Part shown: positions 49,792 through 60,926 of the stretch, piece by piece | Layout of the letters: each line of letters begins with the position of its first letter | How positions within the stretch are numbered: the stretch's first letter is position 1 | Assembly (NCBI GenBank): GCA_025093985.1 | Contig: JACAAK010000007.1 | Span: 1,550,001 to 1,614,000, forward strand | Direction: 5' to 3' | Origin: Calvatia gigantea | Lineage: Eukaryota; Basidiomycota; Agaricomycetes; Agaricales; Lycoperdaceae | Length of the DNA: 64,000 nucleotides | Made by a program: the position numbers and the translations under genes | Notes under the pieces: model-generated | What the model saw: only the letters and a program-made list of their open reading frames with translations | Told to the model about the DNA's origin: nothing | Database searches by the model: none

Positions 49792-50190
49792 GTCTGTGTA
49801 GAAGAAGAAACAGCAAGAAAGTATAAGCGGTGAGTGTGAGTGAGAGTGGATGGGCGAGGGGGAGCGCGTCAAGGGGTTGGGGGAAATTCGCGGGCCTTGA
49901 TGGGTCACGTGAACGTCTATTTCCACTTCTGAATTTCATTCATTCATTGAGTCAGATTTATGGACTTCTTGATAAACTCAGGCTGCCCGTCTATTCGCAA
50001 GATTTCATTCGGATGTTTTAAAAACCATATATAAGTCTTTATCAATTGCTAACCGACCTCGCCCTCCCTACCCCCACCATCACGAAATTTGACGTGCCTA
50101 ACAGTGGGTACCATTTATAACATCTGCTCCAACCCTTTTGCTTTTCGTTAATACTCCCCTTCCTTCCCAACACTAGTGCAAGATCTCAGC
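49792..50190. promoter_or_regulatory. Divergent spacer between TIM9 and DAHP synthase
   Basis: 399 bp between opposite start codons. A TATATAAG-like box at about 50028 precedes the plus-strand gene. Confidence 0.45.
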
Positions 50191-51584
50191 ATGGCGATGC
50201 CCTTCAAAGATGCTCTTTCCCGCCTCGAGAATAAACGAGTGAAGTCAACCCGACCTCTCATTCCTCCTCAGATCCTCCAAGAAGATTTACCACTGTGAGT
50301 AATTATAGATCGCGTCCATTTCACATCGGACGCAGCATTAAACAACGTTATCATATGTAGTACTCTGCACGCCGCCCACACGATCCTTCAGGGGCGCCTT
50401 GAAACCGAAAGAATTCTTCGCGGAGATGATGATCGCCTTCTCGTAGTCGTTGGGTGCGTTGCCGCTGAGACGATAGAAGGCTTTATCGACTGATATTAAA
50501 TTTGTTCACCAGACCTTGCTCTGTTCACAACGTCGATTCAGGATTAGATTACGCTCGCAAATTGCGGGAGTATGCCGAAACTGCCAAAGACGACCTCCTC
50601 ATCGTCATGCGTGTGTATTTTGAAAAACCTCGAACTACTGTCGGCTGGAAAGGTCTCATTAACGACCCCGACTTGAACGGCAGTTTTCAGATCAACAAGG
50701 GGTTGCGCATCGCCCGTGGTTTTCTCCTTGATGTCGCCAAAATGGGAGTTCCAGCAGGCTGCGAGTTCCTTGATACCATCACACCTCAGTATACCGCAGA
50801 CTTGGTCACCTGGGGTGCGATCGGTGCCAGAACGACAGAATCCCAGGTTCATCGTGAATTGACCTCGGCTCTGTCAATGCCTACCGGCTTCAAAAACTCC
50901 ACAGATGGAAGTATTGGCATTGCAGTTGACGCTTGCCGTGCTGCAAGGAGTGGCCATGTCTTCCTGTCTGTTGGCAAGGAAGGTTTGAGTAGTATCGTCG
51001 AGACTGAGGTATACACCCATTATTAATCCGTACCCTGGAGACTCATCGCTGATATCCATTCCAAGGGTAATCCCGATGTCCATGTCATTCTTCGCGGTGG
51101 TGCCAAAGGCCCCAACTACTCAGCAGAACACGTTCGTACTGCCGGACAGCAACTTGCCAAGGCAGGCCTTCCTCAAAAGCTCATGGTAAGTATCATCCAC
51201 CTTCATGATCGGTGTTGCTGAACGCATGGGCAGATTGATTGTAGTCACGGAAATAGCCAGAAACAACACCAGAGACAAGCCGAGGTTGCAGAAGATATTG
51301 TATGGTTAATCTTATCTCTTTCCACTCCTGATCTTAGCAAACTCTTTCAGGCCAAGCAGCTGGAGTCAGAAGATACTGCCAGTTATGTCTTGGGCGTTAT
51401 GATCGAAAGTAATTTGGTTGAGGGCCGACAAGATATCTCTGCATCTGGACCTGCCGGTCTCAAGTATGGTCAGTCCGTGACCGATGCTTGTATCTCGTGG
51501 GCGAACACTGTTCCCATCCTCGAACGGTTGCGCGAAGGTGTACGCGGTCGTAGAGAACAAATCAGGAAGAGTACACAACAGTGA
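50191..51584 (+). CDS. 3-deoxy-7-phosphoheptulonate (DAHP) synthase
   Basis: First enzyme of the shikimate pathway: condenses phosphoenolpyruvate and erythrose-4-phosphate. Type I (Aro3/Aro4) class. Start MAMPFKDALSRLENKRV at 50191. Introns follow LPL, VVVG, VETE, KLM and AEDI. Motifs: GPCSVHNVDSGLDYA (PEP site), LLIVMRVYFEKPRTTVGWKG, FLDTITPQYTADLVTWGAIG, ARTTESQVHRELTS, GFKNSTDGSIGIAVDA, VHVILRGG, IDCSHGNSQK (metal/phosphate site), VMIESNLVEGRQDIS and GQSVTDACISW. Complete by eye. Which amino acid feedback-inhibits it cannot be told from the sequence. Confidence 0.95.
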
Positions 51585-51867
51585 TACCCCCGTACCTTCT
51601 ACTTTTTTCCCAAAAATGCACTGATTGTGTTGCAATACACGTGTAATAGATGTTGTGATACGGTTTTCTTGGCTAGCTGATGTGCGTCTCTGTATCCGAA
51701 GCACGGACTGATCGCTTGGCTTCATCAAGGCAAAATTACTTCAACAATGATCCACTTAAGTCGGATCGCTCTTGCACGGTCAGGAACACCCGATAGTCAT
51801 CTATCGACCGTGTGGTCAGCCTGCACGTAAGAGGCGCCCAACCTTTCCTTATATTGCACCCACAATC

Positions 51868-53982
51868 ATGGCCTACCGCTGGGCTTATGCTGGAATGGTC
51901 TCCGCAACGTTCTTAGAGCTCCCTCTCGCCCGCTCCCTGTGTCTGCCTTGTCGCTCAGCTCTGGGCGTCGGTCAAACCAAGCTCATAACTTCAGAAATAG
52001 ATGAAGATATTAAATATGTCATGCAACAATGGAACCTCACCGGCCCCGCTGTTGCCATTGTTCGTCAGGACCCTGGTTCTCCGACGGGCTGGCACCAGGA
52101 GTTTGGGTCGTATGGTATCGCGAAAGTAGATGGAACCCCAGTTACTCCTGACACTCTGTTCGCTATGGCGTCAAACACTAAGCAATTCACCGCGATGTCT
52201 ATGGGTCTATTGATTTCGAATGGGGCGCCGAAGAAAGAACTTGGAATAGAGCTTTCTTGGTCAACCAAACCCAAGGACGTGTTTGGAGACATCTGGGAAC
52301 TAATGGATGAAGAAGCGGGTCGAAAGACGAGTATTCAAGATATGTTGTCCCATAGGACGGGTTTGCCACGACATGATCGAGCGACGTCTCGAGAAAGGGT
52401 GAACTCAGCGAAAAGGTGCGAAATCGCCATTCAGCTTTCTGTTCACTGGGTGGATACGCCTCCCCAAGATCCGGTCACTGCGGTACCTCCGGCCTTCTGC
52501 TGAACTGCGTGAAGTTTATCAATACAACAACCTCATGTACGACTATTTGGCCTACTTGCCAGAGGTGTTCGTAAACCAGTCGCTCACATCCTACGTGGAC
52601 CAACATATATTCAAGCCCTTGAATATGTCGACCACGACTTATTCCATTGCAGAATCCGAGTCGGGTCGTATGGCCGACGGATTTCAAGTCAGCGGACAAG
52701 TCTTAAAGCAAGGTCTGGATGGAGCTAAGAAGGCCATTGTGCCATATTATGTGCGACCCTCGGAAGAGACCCTATCCGTCGGTTCCGGAGGTATCATGGC
52801 ATCTGCGAGGGACATGGTATGTGCCATCTACTTAACGAACGACGACCGCAGTCTTTTATCGATGTTTTCAGGCTACGTGGGTTTCTACACTCTTAATTCT
52901 CGGAAGACACCCTCGCCGTAACCGCCAGATTATACCCGTTGAAGTGATCGAACATGCTGCAACTGGGATGTCTATAGCGGACGGAATCGGCAATTTCCCC
53001 GAGAAAGTGCGAAGTTCTTACTTCATAATCTACCGAGGTTGTTGACACTTTTCTGTTCTATAACCAGAGTGTGTCGGTTTATGGTGCAGGCCAAACGATC
53101 TTCTCGTACCGGGGTCACGAAGTGATCGAACATGGCGGTAATGTATTGGGCTCCACATCTGCAACGACGAGATTGCCCAATGATAATCTCGGGATCGTAC
53201 TTCTCAGTAACGACTGGGCCTCGCAATTTGCCCTGGATGCGATCAAGTTGCGTCTCGTCGATAAAATTGTTGTCAGAGCTGTAGATCCAGACAGCGCCCT
53301 TATTGACTGGAATAGTCGGTGAGTGGTACAAACCCTTTAGCCCAGACAATGACGCACACCTGATGTCCTTGTGTTCAGGTACAAAGCTATCCAGCGAGCC
53401 GTTGATGAAGCGGGTAGAGCCTTCACACCACGACCCAAATCACCAACATCGCCCCCTCCCCACTCCCTCCAAGGCCCATACTACCACCCAACCTATGGGA
53501 CTCTCCGACCATGCCCCATTCCCGGCTCATTCCCGCCATCCAAAGGCGCACCAGAGATGATGACGAGCATGGCAGCCAACCCATGTCCGGAAATTCTTGA
53601 TTCTTTACCGGTCCGACGAATTCTTGACATTTCAGATCTCTCCATCCCGACTTTTATTATCCCTGGCACTCGTGAAACAAGGGTTCCATATGTTCGCTTG
53701 GCTTATTTCTTGGACAACGTTTTCAATGCCACTGCAATATGGACAAATGCCGGAGTGCGCCTTAAAGAAGGACTAGCTTCCGTGGATGAGGAGGGCCATT
53801 GGACAGATAACGGCGATGTGATCTTCCCAATACAAGACTTTTTAGTCGAGTGGGTCAAGATGGAAGAAGAAGAAGGACTGGCATTTAAGGGGAATATTTG
53901 GGGTATGGGAGCAGGTGCAAAGGAACCATCAGGTACTGGGAAGGAAGGGGCGGAGGTTTGGTTTTCAAAGGTAAAAGTCTAG
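51868..53982 (+). CDS. Beta-lactamase-fold serine hydrolase
   Basis: Class-C beta-lactamase/penicillin-binding-protein-like hydrolase; in fungi these are esterases or peptidases of unknown substrate. Start MAYRWAYAGMVSATFLELPL, a plausible signal peptide. SNTK (FAMASNTKQFTAMS) is the SxxK nucleophile motif; LREVYQYNNLMYDYL holds the YxN motif; GHEVIEHGGNVLGS replaces the KTG box with HGG, common in this group. Exons join LPRHDRATSRER to IRSLRYLRPSAE (donor GTGAAC near 52400) and GIMASARDM to ATWVSTLLILG. A C-terminal lipocalin-like extension of ~170 residues (LDISDLSIPTFIIPGTRE, GHWTDNGDVIFPIQDFLVEW) is present. Convergent with the next gene, 63 bp apart. Confidence 0.86.
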
Positions 53983-54045
53983 TGAGAGATTGTGTGGATA
54001 AGGCCAGCTACATAGAACGCTAATTGGATTTTGGTAATTGTTCGT

Positions 54046-54939
54046 CTAAAGCGATTCAAGTTTACCAGGGAAGAATGCGGGCCCCTCCTTGTTCTCCTCA
54101 TACCAAGGTTTGTCATGAGCTAAAAGTACCTTGACTCTTGGTAGCTGCATCAACTCCCGAACGCGCTCGATCATCTGTTCAGCCAGCTCTTTGTCTTGAT
54201 GAGCTGTTTCGTGCAAGTGGCCAGGATGTCCACACGCGATGGCGGACAATCCTGTAACTAGGTTCCAGTGATGAGCGGTGTCACCTGCAAGGTAGACCCA
54301 TCCTCCGTCGGCACTTGTACGCGCAAGGAGATTTATGTGGCCGTAGAGGTGACCTGGGGCGTCAATGATATAGAGACTTCCGTCTCCGTAAAAGTCATAT
54401 GCGCGAGGGAAGGGTCCGATCGGCTGCCAATTCACGTCCTCGCCCAAAAACCTTGTCCTCCCGGACGGTAAGAGATCCTCAGGGAAAAGGCCATCTGGGT
54501 TTTTTGGCCATAAGCCACCTTCGAAGAGCTTAAGTGTGTCGCCGCCAAGGACAAATTCGCTCTTGGTAAAGGGAGCGGCATTGCCGCTGTGGTCAAAGTG
54601 GGAGTGCGACAGACAGAGTATGTCAATATCGAGGGGGGACAATCCGCCTTTGGCGAGCGAATCGAAGACATCTCGCTGAACATCTACGTTGTAGACTTTC
54701 TTGATCCATTCGACGATTTTTGGTGGGGAGTTCTCCCAGTCCTTACGTATGCCAAGATCGAAGAGGAATTTTTTGTTATTGGTAGAGTGCTGAAGGAGGA
54801 ATGAGAGGGAGGGAGTTCGCTGGGGTTCATCAGAAGTGGCATTGTCGATGAACATCTTCGGATTTAGAAAGATATCTCCTGCTTCAAGAGCAGAAACATT
54901 ACAATAAGGCTGATTTTCGGTTGGGGGAGGTAGATTCAT
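54046..54939 (-). CDS. Metallo-beta-lactamase-fold hydrolase, lactonase-like
   Basis: Single exon, 297 residues from the ATG at 54939 (MNLPPPTENQPY); the frame opens a little earlier without an ATG. LCLSHSHFDHSGN is the HxHxDH zinc-binding motif, IIDAPGHLYGHINLL supplies the next His, and VYLAGDTAHHW the bridging Asp. The set and length resemble N-acyl-homoserine-lactonase-type enzymes of fungi, but the substrate is not inferable. No secretion signal is obvious, so probably cytosolic. Confidence 0.88.
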   Translation of the reverse strand: MNLPPPTENQPYCNVSALEAGDIFLNPKMFIDNATSDEPQRTPSLSFLLQHSTNNKKFLFDLGIRKDWENSPPKIVEWIKKVYNVDVQRDVFDSLAKGGLSPLDIDILCLSHSHFDHSGNAAPFTKSEFVLGGDTLKLFEGGLWPKNPDGLFPEDLLPSGRTRFLGEDVNWQPIGPFPRAYDFYGDGSLYIIDAPGHLYGHINLLARTSADGGWVYLAGDTAHHWNLVTGLSAIACGHPGHLHETAHQDKELAEQMIERVRELMQLPRVKVLLAHDKPWYEENKEGPAFFPGKLESL

Positions 54940-55671
54940 GATATGTAGCAAGAGTGTCCGCTGACAATGCTAGTTGTAATAACAAACAGGCAAGGAGTGT
55001 AGAGGACTGGAACACGTTGGACTGGGATTTGTGAGAGATCACTGTTGGAATCCTCATCATATAAACCATTTGGAGCCCTTTTCAAAATAGGAACACAGGG
55101 GAATTATAGGAGGCAGATTCTCCTGCTATGAGAGGAAATGCTCAGTTTCTGGTGTGTCACAAGACATGACTGTGTGAATTGGAATCGGTGAAACGGAGCT
55201 CGTTGAACCTGATTAAGACACCCAACGTGTGGGGCATTTCAAAGCGTTCGCAGGGTGGCGCTCGAACTGCGCATCGGGCTCGCACACCAATTACATTCTA
55301 AAGACGTTAAACGTCAAAACAAGAGAGATGCGAATGACAAGTGACCGCAGTTCCTTCGTCTCTGAAGGGCCGTTGGCGATTTCCATCTCTCTCTCGCCTT
55401 TTTTCTTTACATCCGTCGCAATTTTGACTGCGGGTGGTGACCAATCTCATCCACACACGTATACGTGCCTGCAGCCTACTCCTGTGTATGCGTCCTTTCC
55501 GACATATCATATGACGGTGTGTTTCATGTCACATTGTGTGCGTGATCACCGATCAGGTTCGTGCGTATCGGCGGTTCAAACGTTCACATCTGCTCCATCC
55601 CTCCACCCTTCAAACTGCGTACCCAATTCACCGGAAACGTAAAGATTGCCGAGTTAACTACTATTCCTACC
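54940..55671. other. Divergent spacer, 0.73 kb
   Basis: Upstream of both the MBL-fold gene (minus) and the polo-like gene (plus). Frames here are short and unrecognised. Confidence 0.45.
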
Positions 55672-58003
55672 ATGCCGGGTTCTCAGGACCGCGAGGATCT
55701 GGATGTGTGTAATGCATCACCTTGGATTTTGTTACCTCAAGGTCAATCTTGAAATATTTGCAGGGCTACAACCTGGTCGGGGAAATTGGCCACAGTCGAC
55801 AGTCTGTGGTTCATAAAGCTATATGTACACGGGGCAGACTTTGTTCCCGACTGGTTGCGGTCAAAGTGATTTGCCACGCGCTTTTTAATTTCATCCTTCA
55901 GTCTGAATCCTTTCTGCGGCAAGGTTACCCGCCTCGAGGCACTCGCCAAGGACGACGTGGAGGTTTCATTAACCAAATCCTCAAAATTGCAGCAAGAGCT
56001 GTATCACCCTAACATACTCGCAGTCTATTCGGCCTTCGTTCAACTAGACACTCATATCCAGGTCATGGAGTACTGTTCCCTGGGATGCCTCGCTGAGTAC
56101 AAGGAAATCAAAGGATACTCTTCACCCCCAGACTCCTTCATATTTCGCCTTTTGAGAGGAATTGCAAATGCACTTGTCTATCTCCACGGCCGCCGGATCA
56201 TTCATCGAACGATACAACCGGCAAACATTTTCCTGGGCGAGAACCAGACACCCGTATGTTCTACTTGTTTATGACGGACGAAAGTCACCGTTCCCCCAAC
56301 ACATTCTAGAAAATTTCCCACTTCGAGAGCGCCGTACGTTTGCCCTCAATTTGCCCTCCTTTCAGTCCGCCCACCGCATATACTGCACCGTAAACCACGC
56401 ACACTTGTTTCATTTATACACGCTCATACTACGGCAGAGAAATGATTCGAGGACAGCCAGGGAGCTTTCCTGCGGATGTTTGGTCGTTGGGATGCGTCGT
56501 CTTTTTCACACTCACAACCCAGACACCTAGTGTGGGTGTTCCCCGAGTATCTGTACTCTATGTTTCGGTAACTAACAATTCTTGATCCGTAGACACAAGC
56601 CACAACTCCCATGGCTTTACGAGCACTGAACTGCACCCCTCAGCTTCGTGAGATTCTTACTGGTATGCTTGACTATGTGAGTTTATTCTTGTTTTCGCGG
56701 CACCCCACACACTTCTATGATGTCCCCTCCCCCTAGTTCCCTTCCCGTCGCTTGTCCGCTGAAGCCCTCGCATCTCACCAAGTCTTCAAGTCGCCCCTAA
56801 ATGGTTCCCTTGACTGTGAGGTTCCCTATCCACCTGCACCACCAGGACAAAGTCCGGAATTGCGAAGAAATTCTTTCGGGGATCTGGGGTGCAAACGGGC
56901 CAAACAGCTGTTTCCAGGGGCCGAGGGCGTTATTGCTGGTGAGCGTAAATGGATTCAGCCGACAAGGCGCGTCGTATCAGATCCACTCGCAATGGGCAAA
57001 ACGGATAGATGCACCACTATCCCCGCAGGGAGTGAAATCGCGGCTCAGGTTCTACGAGACACTTCGGACCCAGTGCCTTCAGAGAGCCACCTAGGCCCAA
57101 CAAAGCCAAAACGCGTCGCAAACTCAACAGTTACGCCCTTGCCTGGAAGGAGTGAGGAGGACGCTCGCCGGCCAGAGTACATTGACACGTCTTGTCTCCG
57201 GCCTCAATCGCAGAAAATCAAGGAGGGCCGCGTCTCTATTCTTCGTAACGGTCATGTTGTCGTCGAGTTTCACGATTGTTTCCATGTGGGTGAAATAAAA
57301 GGTAAGGTCATGGTGATTGACTCGAGGCAAAATCAAGTGAGTCCACTTGGCACTGTATGTCAGAGAGTCTAACGCTCTTAAGATTTATATTCATCAAGAC
57401 TCAAATCTCTCGGATGCCCTCCGTCGCCCTATCCCGCTGGCCCAGTACACCCGAGAAAGTTTGCCCCCCGTTCTTCGGAGGCAATACCAAGCCGCTTCGG
57501 CTGTTGTTAGCCAAATGAGAAAGCGAGCACCCAAGGTGACCCACGGCCCATTTTTCTCCTCCTTATATCCAATTAGTTCGCTCAACTATTAAAGATCGTA
57601 ATGCACGCAGATGACGGCAAGTACACGTTGATGATGAATGGACCACCTGCGGACGTCGAAGTATCTTTCCTCCCAGTGACTTATCGGAACTCAGGCTGCC
57701 AACCAGGCAATGAGGAAACAACGCTTCGGATTCGCTATTCCGAAGAGCAAGGGTCTGATTGAACTTAGGCGATATGTTGGAGGACCTAATGGCCAAGACC
57801 GGATGAGAAAATGCGTGATGTCTTTCTTGAACCCAAAAGAAATACCACAAGCAGAATTGGCTGGGCTAGACGATCTCGAAAAGGACGGTCTCGCGCACCT
57901 GCTCAGGTTCTCGGAAATTTGTAGGACAATAGAAGAATTGGGTTTGACGATGCGCAACTTCGACCGTCGGGTGCGAGCTGAAACTCGCGAACCAGAAACT
58001 TGA
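55672..58003 (+). CDS. Polo-like (PLK4-type) kinase homologue, probable pseudokinase
   Basis: Start MPGSQDREDLD at 55672; an intron brings in GYNLVGEIGHSRQSVVHKA (degenerate glycine loop), LVAVK (lysine kept), VTRLEALAKDDVEV, YHPNILAVYSAFVQLDTHIQ and LLRGIANALVYLHGRRI. The catalytic loop is IHRTIQPANIFLG: HRD is HRT and the loop Lys is Gln. The next exon reads KISHFESA, where DFG should be. ADVWSLGCVVFFTLTTQTP and LLTGMLDYFPSRRLSAEALA are normal C-lobe segments. The C-terminal half is polo-box-like: YIDTSCLRPQSQKIKEGRVS, VVEFHDCF, IVMHADDGKYTLMMNGPPAD and LIELRRYVGG. It looks like a maintained polo-family scaffold without phosphotransfer. The activation-segment exons near 56334-56450 are not fully resolved. 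Confidence 0.78.
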
Positions 58004-58579
58004 AGATAATTCATTGCCTATGGGTACTTTACCGCAGCTCCGATATATCAGTGATCGAACAACCTCGTTTCAAGTATATTTCACCACCTTGCCTCACACC
58101 CCAGGATGTTACGACGGTGACTGCAACCACTCTGTTGCTCGTGTATCAATGCAGCAGTGCCGATCCCCGCCATAACGTACTCGCCGAAGGTTTCACCGCC
58201 CTTAATAATATGATACACTAGTGATCTAAGTTTCGCGATACCCCCTTTCATCAAACTTGGTATATATAATATGGCCCTCTACGTGTAATTGTAGCAATTG
58301 ACATGTATTTTAATACGCAGGGAAGTTTCTGATGAGGTTTGCCGGTTCACAGGGGGCAGATTATCCATGTTACGACAGGTTTTAGGGCTTATATGTACAT
58401 GAGAGTTCAGTAATCCTTACCATACCTTAAATGTATTGTAGTGGATCTTATCCCTTGACGCAAATTTGACTTGGACCCTGACATGCGTCTCATCGTCTCA
58501 TATAACCGAAGGTGGCATCATCTTGTTTGATACGAACTGACAGCGTGCCTTCTCAATTTATTCTCTTCCTCCATCGTTC
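58004..58579. other. Intergenic, 0.58 kb
   Basis: 3' flank of the polo-like gene and upstream region of the DUF6534-like gene; a 73-codon frame at 58000-58221 is unrecognised. Confidence 0.4.
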
Positions 58580-60603
58580 ATGGGGGAACCTCCCATCGCT
58601 TTGAGCCTCACAAGAGAGGAACTAGAGAAGACCCTCGGAGTATTTTTTCTCGGTATGTGACGCCAATTTTTGTCTGGTGAGCAGGCGCTGATATGACACG
58701 CAACAGGATATGTGGTTGCCTCTGTGATATATGGATTCAACTTCTTTCGTATGGAATCAAGATGGTAGAAAGATTTGACAGGCTCATGATGGTGGTGAAC
58801 AGAAACTTGGAGATATTTCTCGCGGTACCCGTCGGACCCAGCGGTTCTCAAGGCCTTTGTGGGTATAGTTCAACTGCCTTTGTTGACCACAAGCGGTGCT
58901 AATGTTAATCTGGTCTTACAGGTTGCGATAGTATGGTACGTTGACCTCAAGGGCGGTTGCATGGAACTCTATTGTCCCCCATAGTTTATTGGATCTCGGA
59001 ACCGTGGTGTCAGGTGCTTGTTGTGCTTGTCGTCATATCTTACAACTAACTGAACATTATCTGCAACTACCAGTCTCGCATGCGTGAGTTGCCCGACATT
59101 TAGTTGGTTTCTCAGTCCATTAACTGGAGCCCTACAGATTATATATCTACCTCATCATGCTGTTTCCAAAAACCATTGGCCTGGTCAACATCGTCACGTA
59201 TGTAGGGTTCTAATTCCCTGGATCCTAGTCAAAGAGCTGACGGAGATTCGTTACCTAGAACACTAAGTGTAAGCACTGTTCGTCCATTTCCGTTGAACAT
59301 GAAATGTTCATTAGCAAGTTATTTGGTTAGACAGAAATAATAATGGCAGTGCGTGTCACGATTGGAACCTTTGCTGATGGTCTTGACAATACCTCCAGGT
59401 TGTCAGCATCTTCCTTGTTCAAAGGTGAAGCCCACGAGTAGCACCATCGGAATAGTCTCACCTGATTCTCCAACGCCAGCTATTATGCCTATCGCTTGTG
59501 GTCGGGTAAGTCATCGCAATTAAATCGTTGCCGTCCTCTTGTGAATATTCTGACTTGTGGCACAGTACATACGAAGACTTCAATTGCGATAATGGTGGTA
59601 AGTATATATGCATTGTCGTCTAACTGCGCTTATCTTAGACAATAGGAAATCACTGCTTTTGGTGCTTTCGGTGAGGCACTTTGCTTCAATTCAAGAAAAT
59701 CAAATTTCACTAATATCTCGCCGCAAGTACTAGGAACGGGTGAGCTAATTTGTATTCCCATCTTGTTTGGGCTGGCGGCTCAATCAGCTAACAGTGCAAA
59801 TAGTTGACGTGTGCGACACCTCCCTCTAAATTGTCTTCGACAGGACTCAACGCCCTTACAGATTTCAGCACCGCGAATTTCAACTCTTGGGCTTTCTTCC
59901 AGTCCGACTTCAAATTGCCCTTCGCCACGCTCTCGTGCTTTTTGTAGGTTTGACTCTAACAGCTACGCAGTGGCGCCTTCCTACATCAAATCCGTATGTT
60001 CCGCAGCTATCTCAAATCCGGACCCGGGTTCTTAGCCTCTCGCAGTGGACACCGGGACCTTTTTGACAAGCTTGTTCTATACATCATCACACGATTTGGT
60101 ATGGTCAACGTGGTCCAGCTGGCATATCTCATTATTGTAAGCTTTCACCTCCCACTGGCAAGTTTTGTCGCTTGACAGGAATTTTCCAAATAGTTTGCTA
60201 TTTTCCCCCGGACGGCGTTTTGGATTCCACTCCACCTCTGTGCCCAAAAATGTACGTTCGGGGATGTTCGGAGGACTGTACTTCTGACAAAATTTTATGT
60301 AGTATATGTTAATGCCTTTCTGAATGAGTAAAAGGCTCAATCCTGCAAGGCTTGCTGTTGGCTGATACATATCTTTTCAGACTTAATAGCCGACCTAGTC
60401 GGAATCATGGTAGCAGTTCTAGTGACACTTACCCTCATCGGTCCTTCATAAACCCTGCAATCAGAAGCAATGTCAATGATGAAGGCTCACAAGGGAATAA
60501 ACCTGCTCATTCAAGAGTTGAAGAAGTGAGTCAACAACAAACAACTCAAAGTAATGATATTTCAAGTTGTTCGGTGGGTTTCATTGACTGGTGCGACGCT
60601 TAG
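58580..60603 (+). pseudogene. DUF6534-like transmembrane protein gene, probably decayed
   Basis: Pieces of a basidiomycete seven-helix DUF6534-type protein can be joined through short introns: MGEPPIALSLTREELEKTLG-VFFLG, YVVASVIYGFNFF-QTWRYF, SRYPSDPAVLKAFVGI, CLLDLGTVVSGACCA, LTGALQIIY, YYAYRLWS, SYLKSG, DKLVLYIITRFG, FAIFPRTAFWIPLHL and LYVNAFLN. The order matches the family (first helix, QT motif, LLDT, YAYRxW, YLxxxxTG, LYVNAFL). The middle part (59100-59480) is interrupted by stops, and LYVNAFLN runs into a stop at about 60327, with NPARLAVG one frame away. It may be a pseudogene or carry introns I cannot place. Confidence 0.5.
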
Positions 60604-60926
60604 CCGTCACTTATTCTGTTCTGTGTAGTGGGGTCCTCATGTTTAACACGCTCCACAGCCACATTGACTCAAGTTGTACTGGTCACCTCGGAGATTAAGG
60701 ATTGGTGCTCAGGACCCGGTGCCGAACACGTTGGGATTAAAACAGCCCATTGAGGATAAAGTGGTCTTTCTTTCGTTGCATTTGCTTTGTATTGCTGTCG
60801 GTCTCTCTCCTCTGGGCTTGCGAAATAATGAACTGATTGTGGCTTGTAACGAACAACTGTAAATGAAACATGCAGATGTCACAAATGAACTTCCAAAATT
60901 TATAGTGAATGCATTGGATATCAGAT
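60604..60926. other. Short spacer between two decayed genes
   Basis: 323 bp, no feature recognised. Confidence 0.4.
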
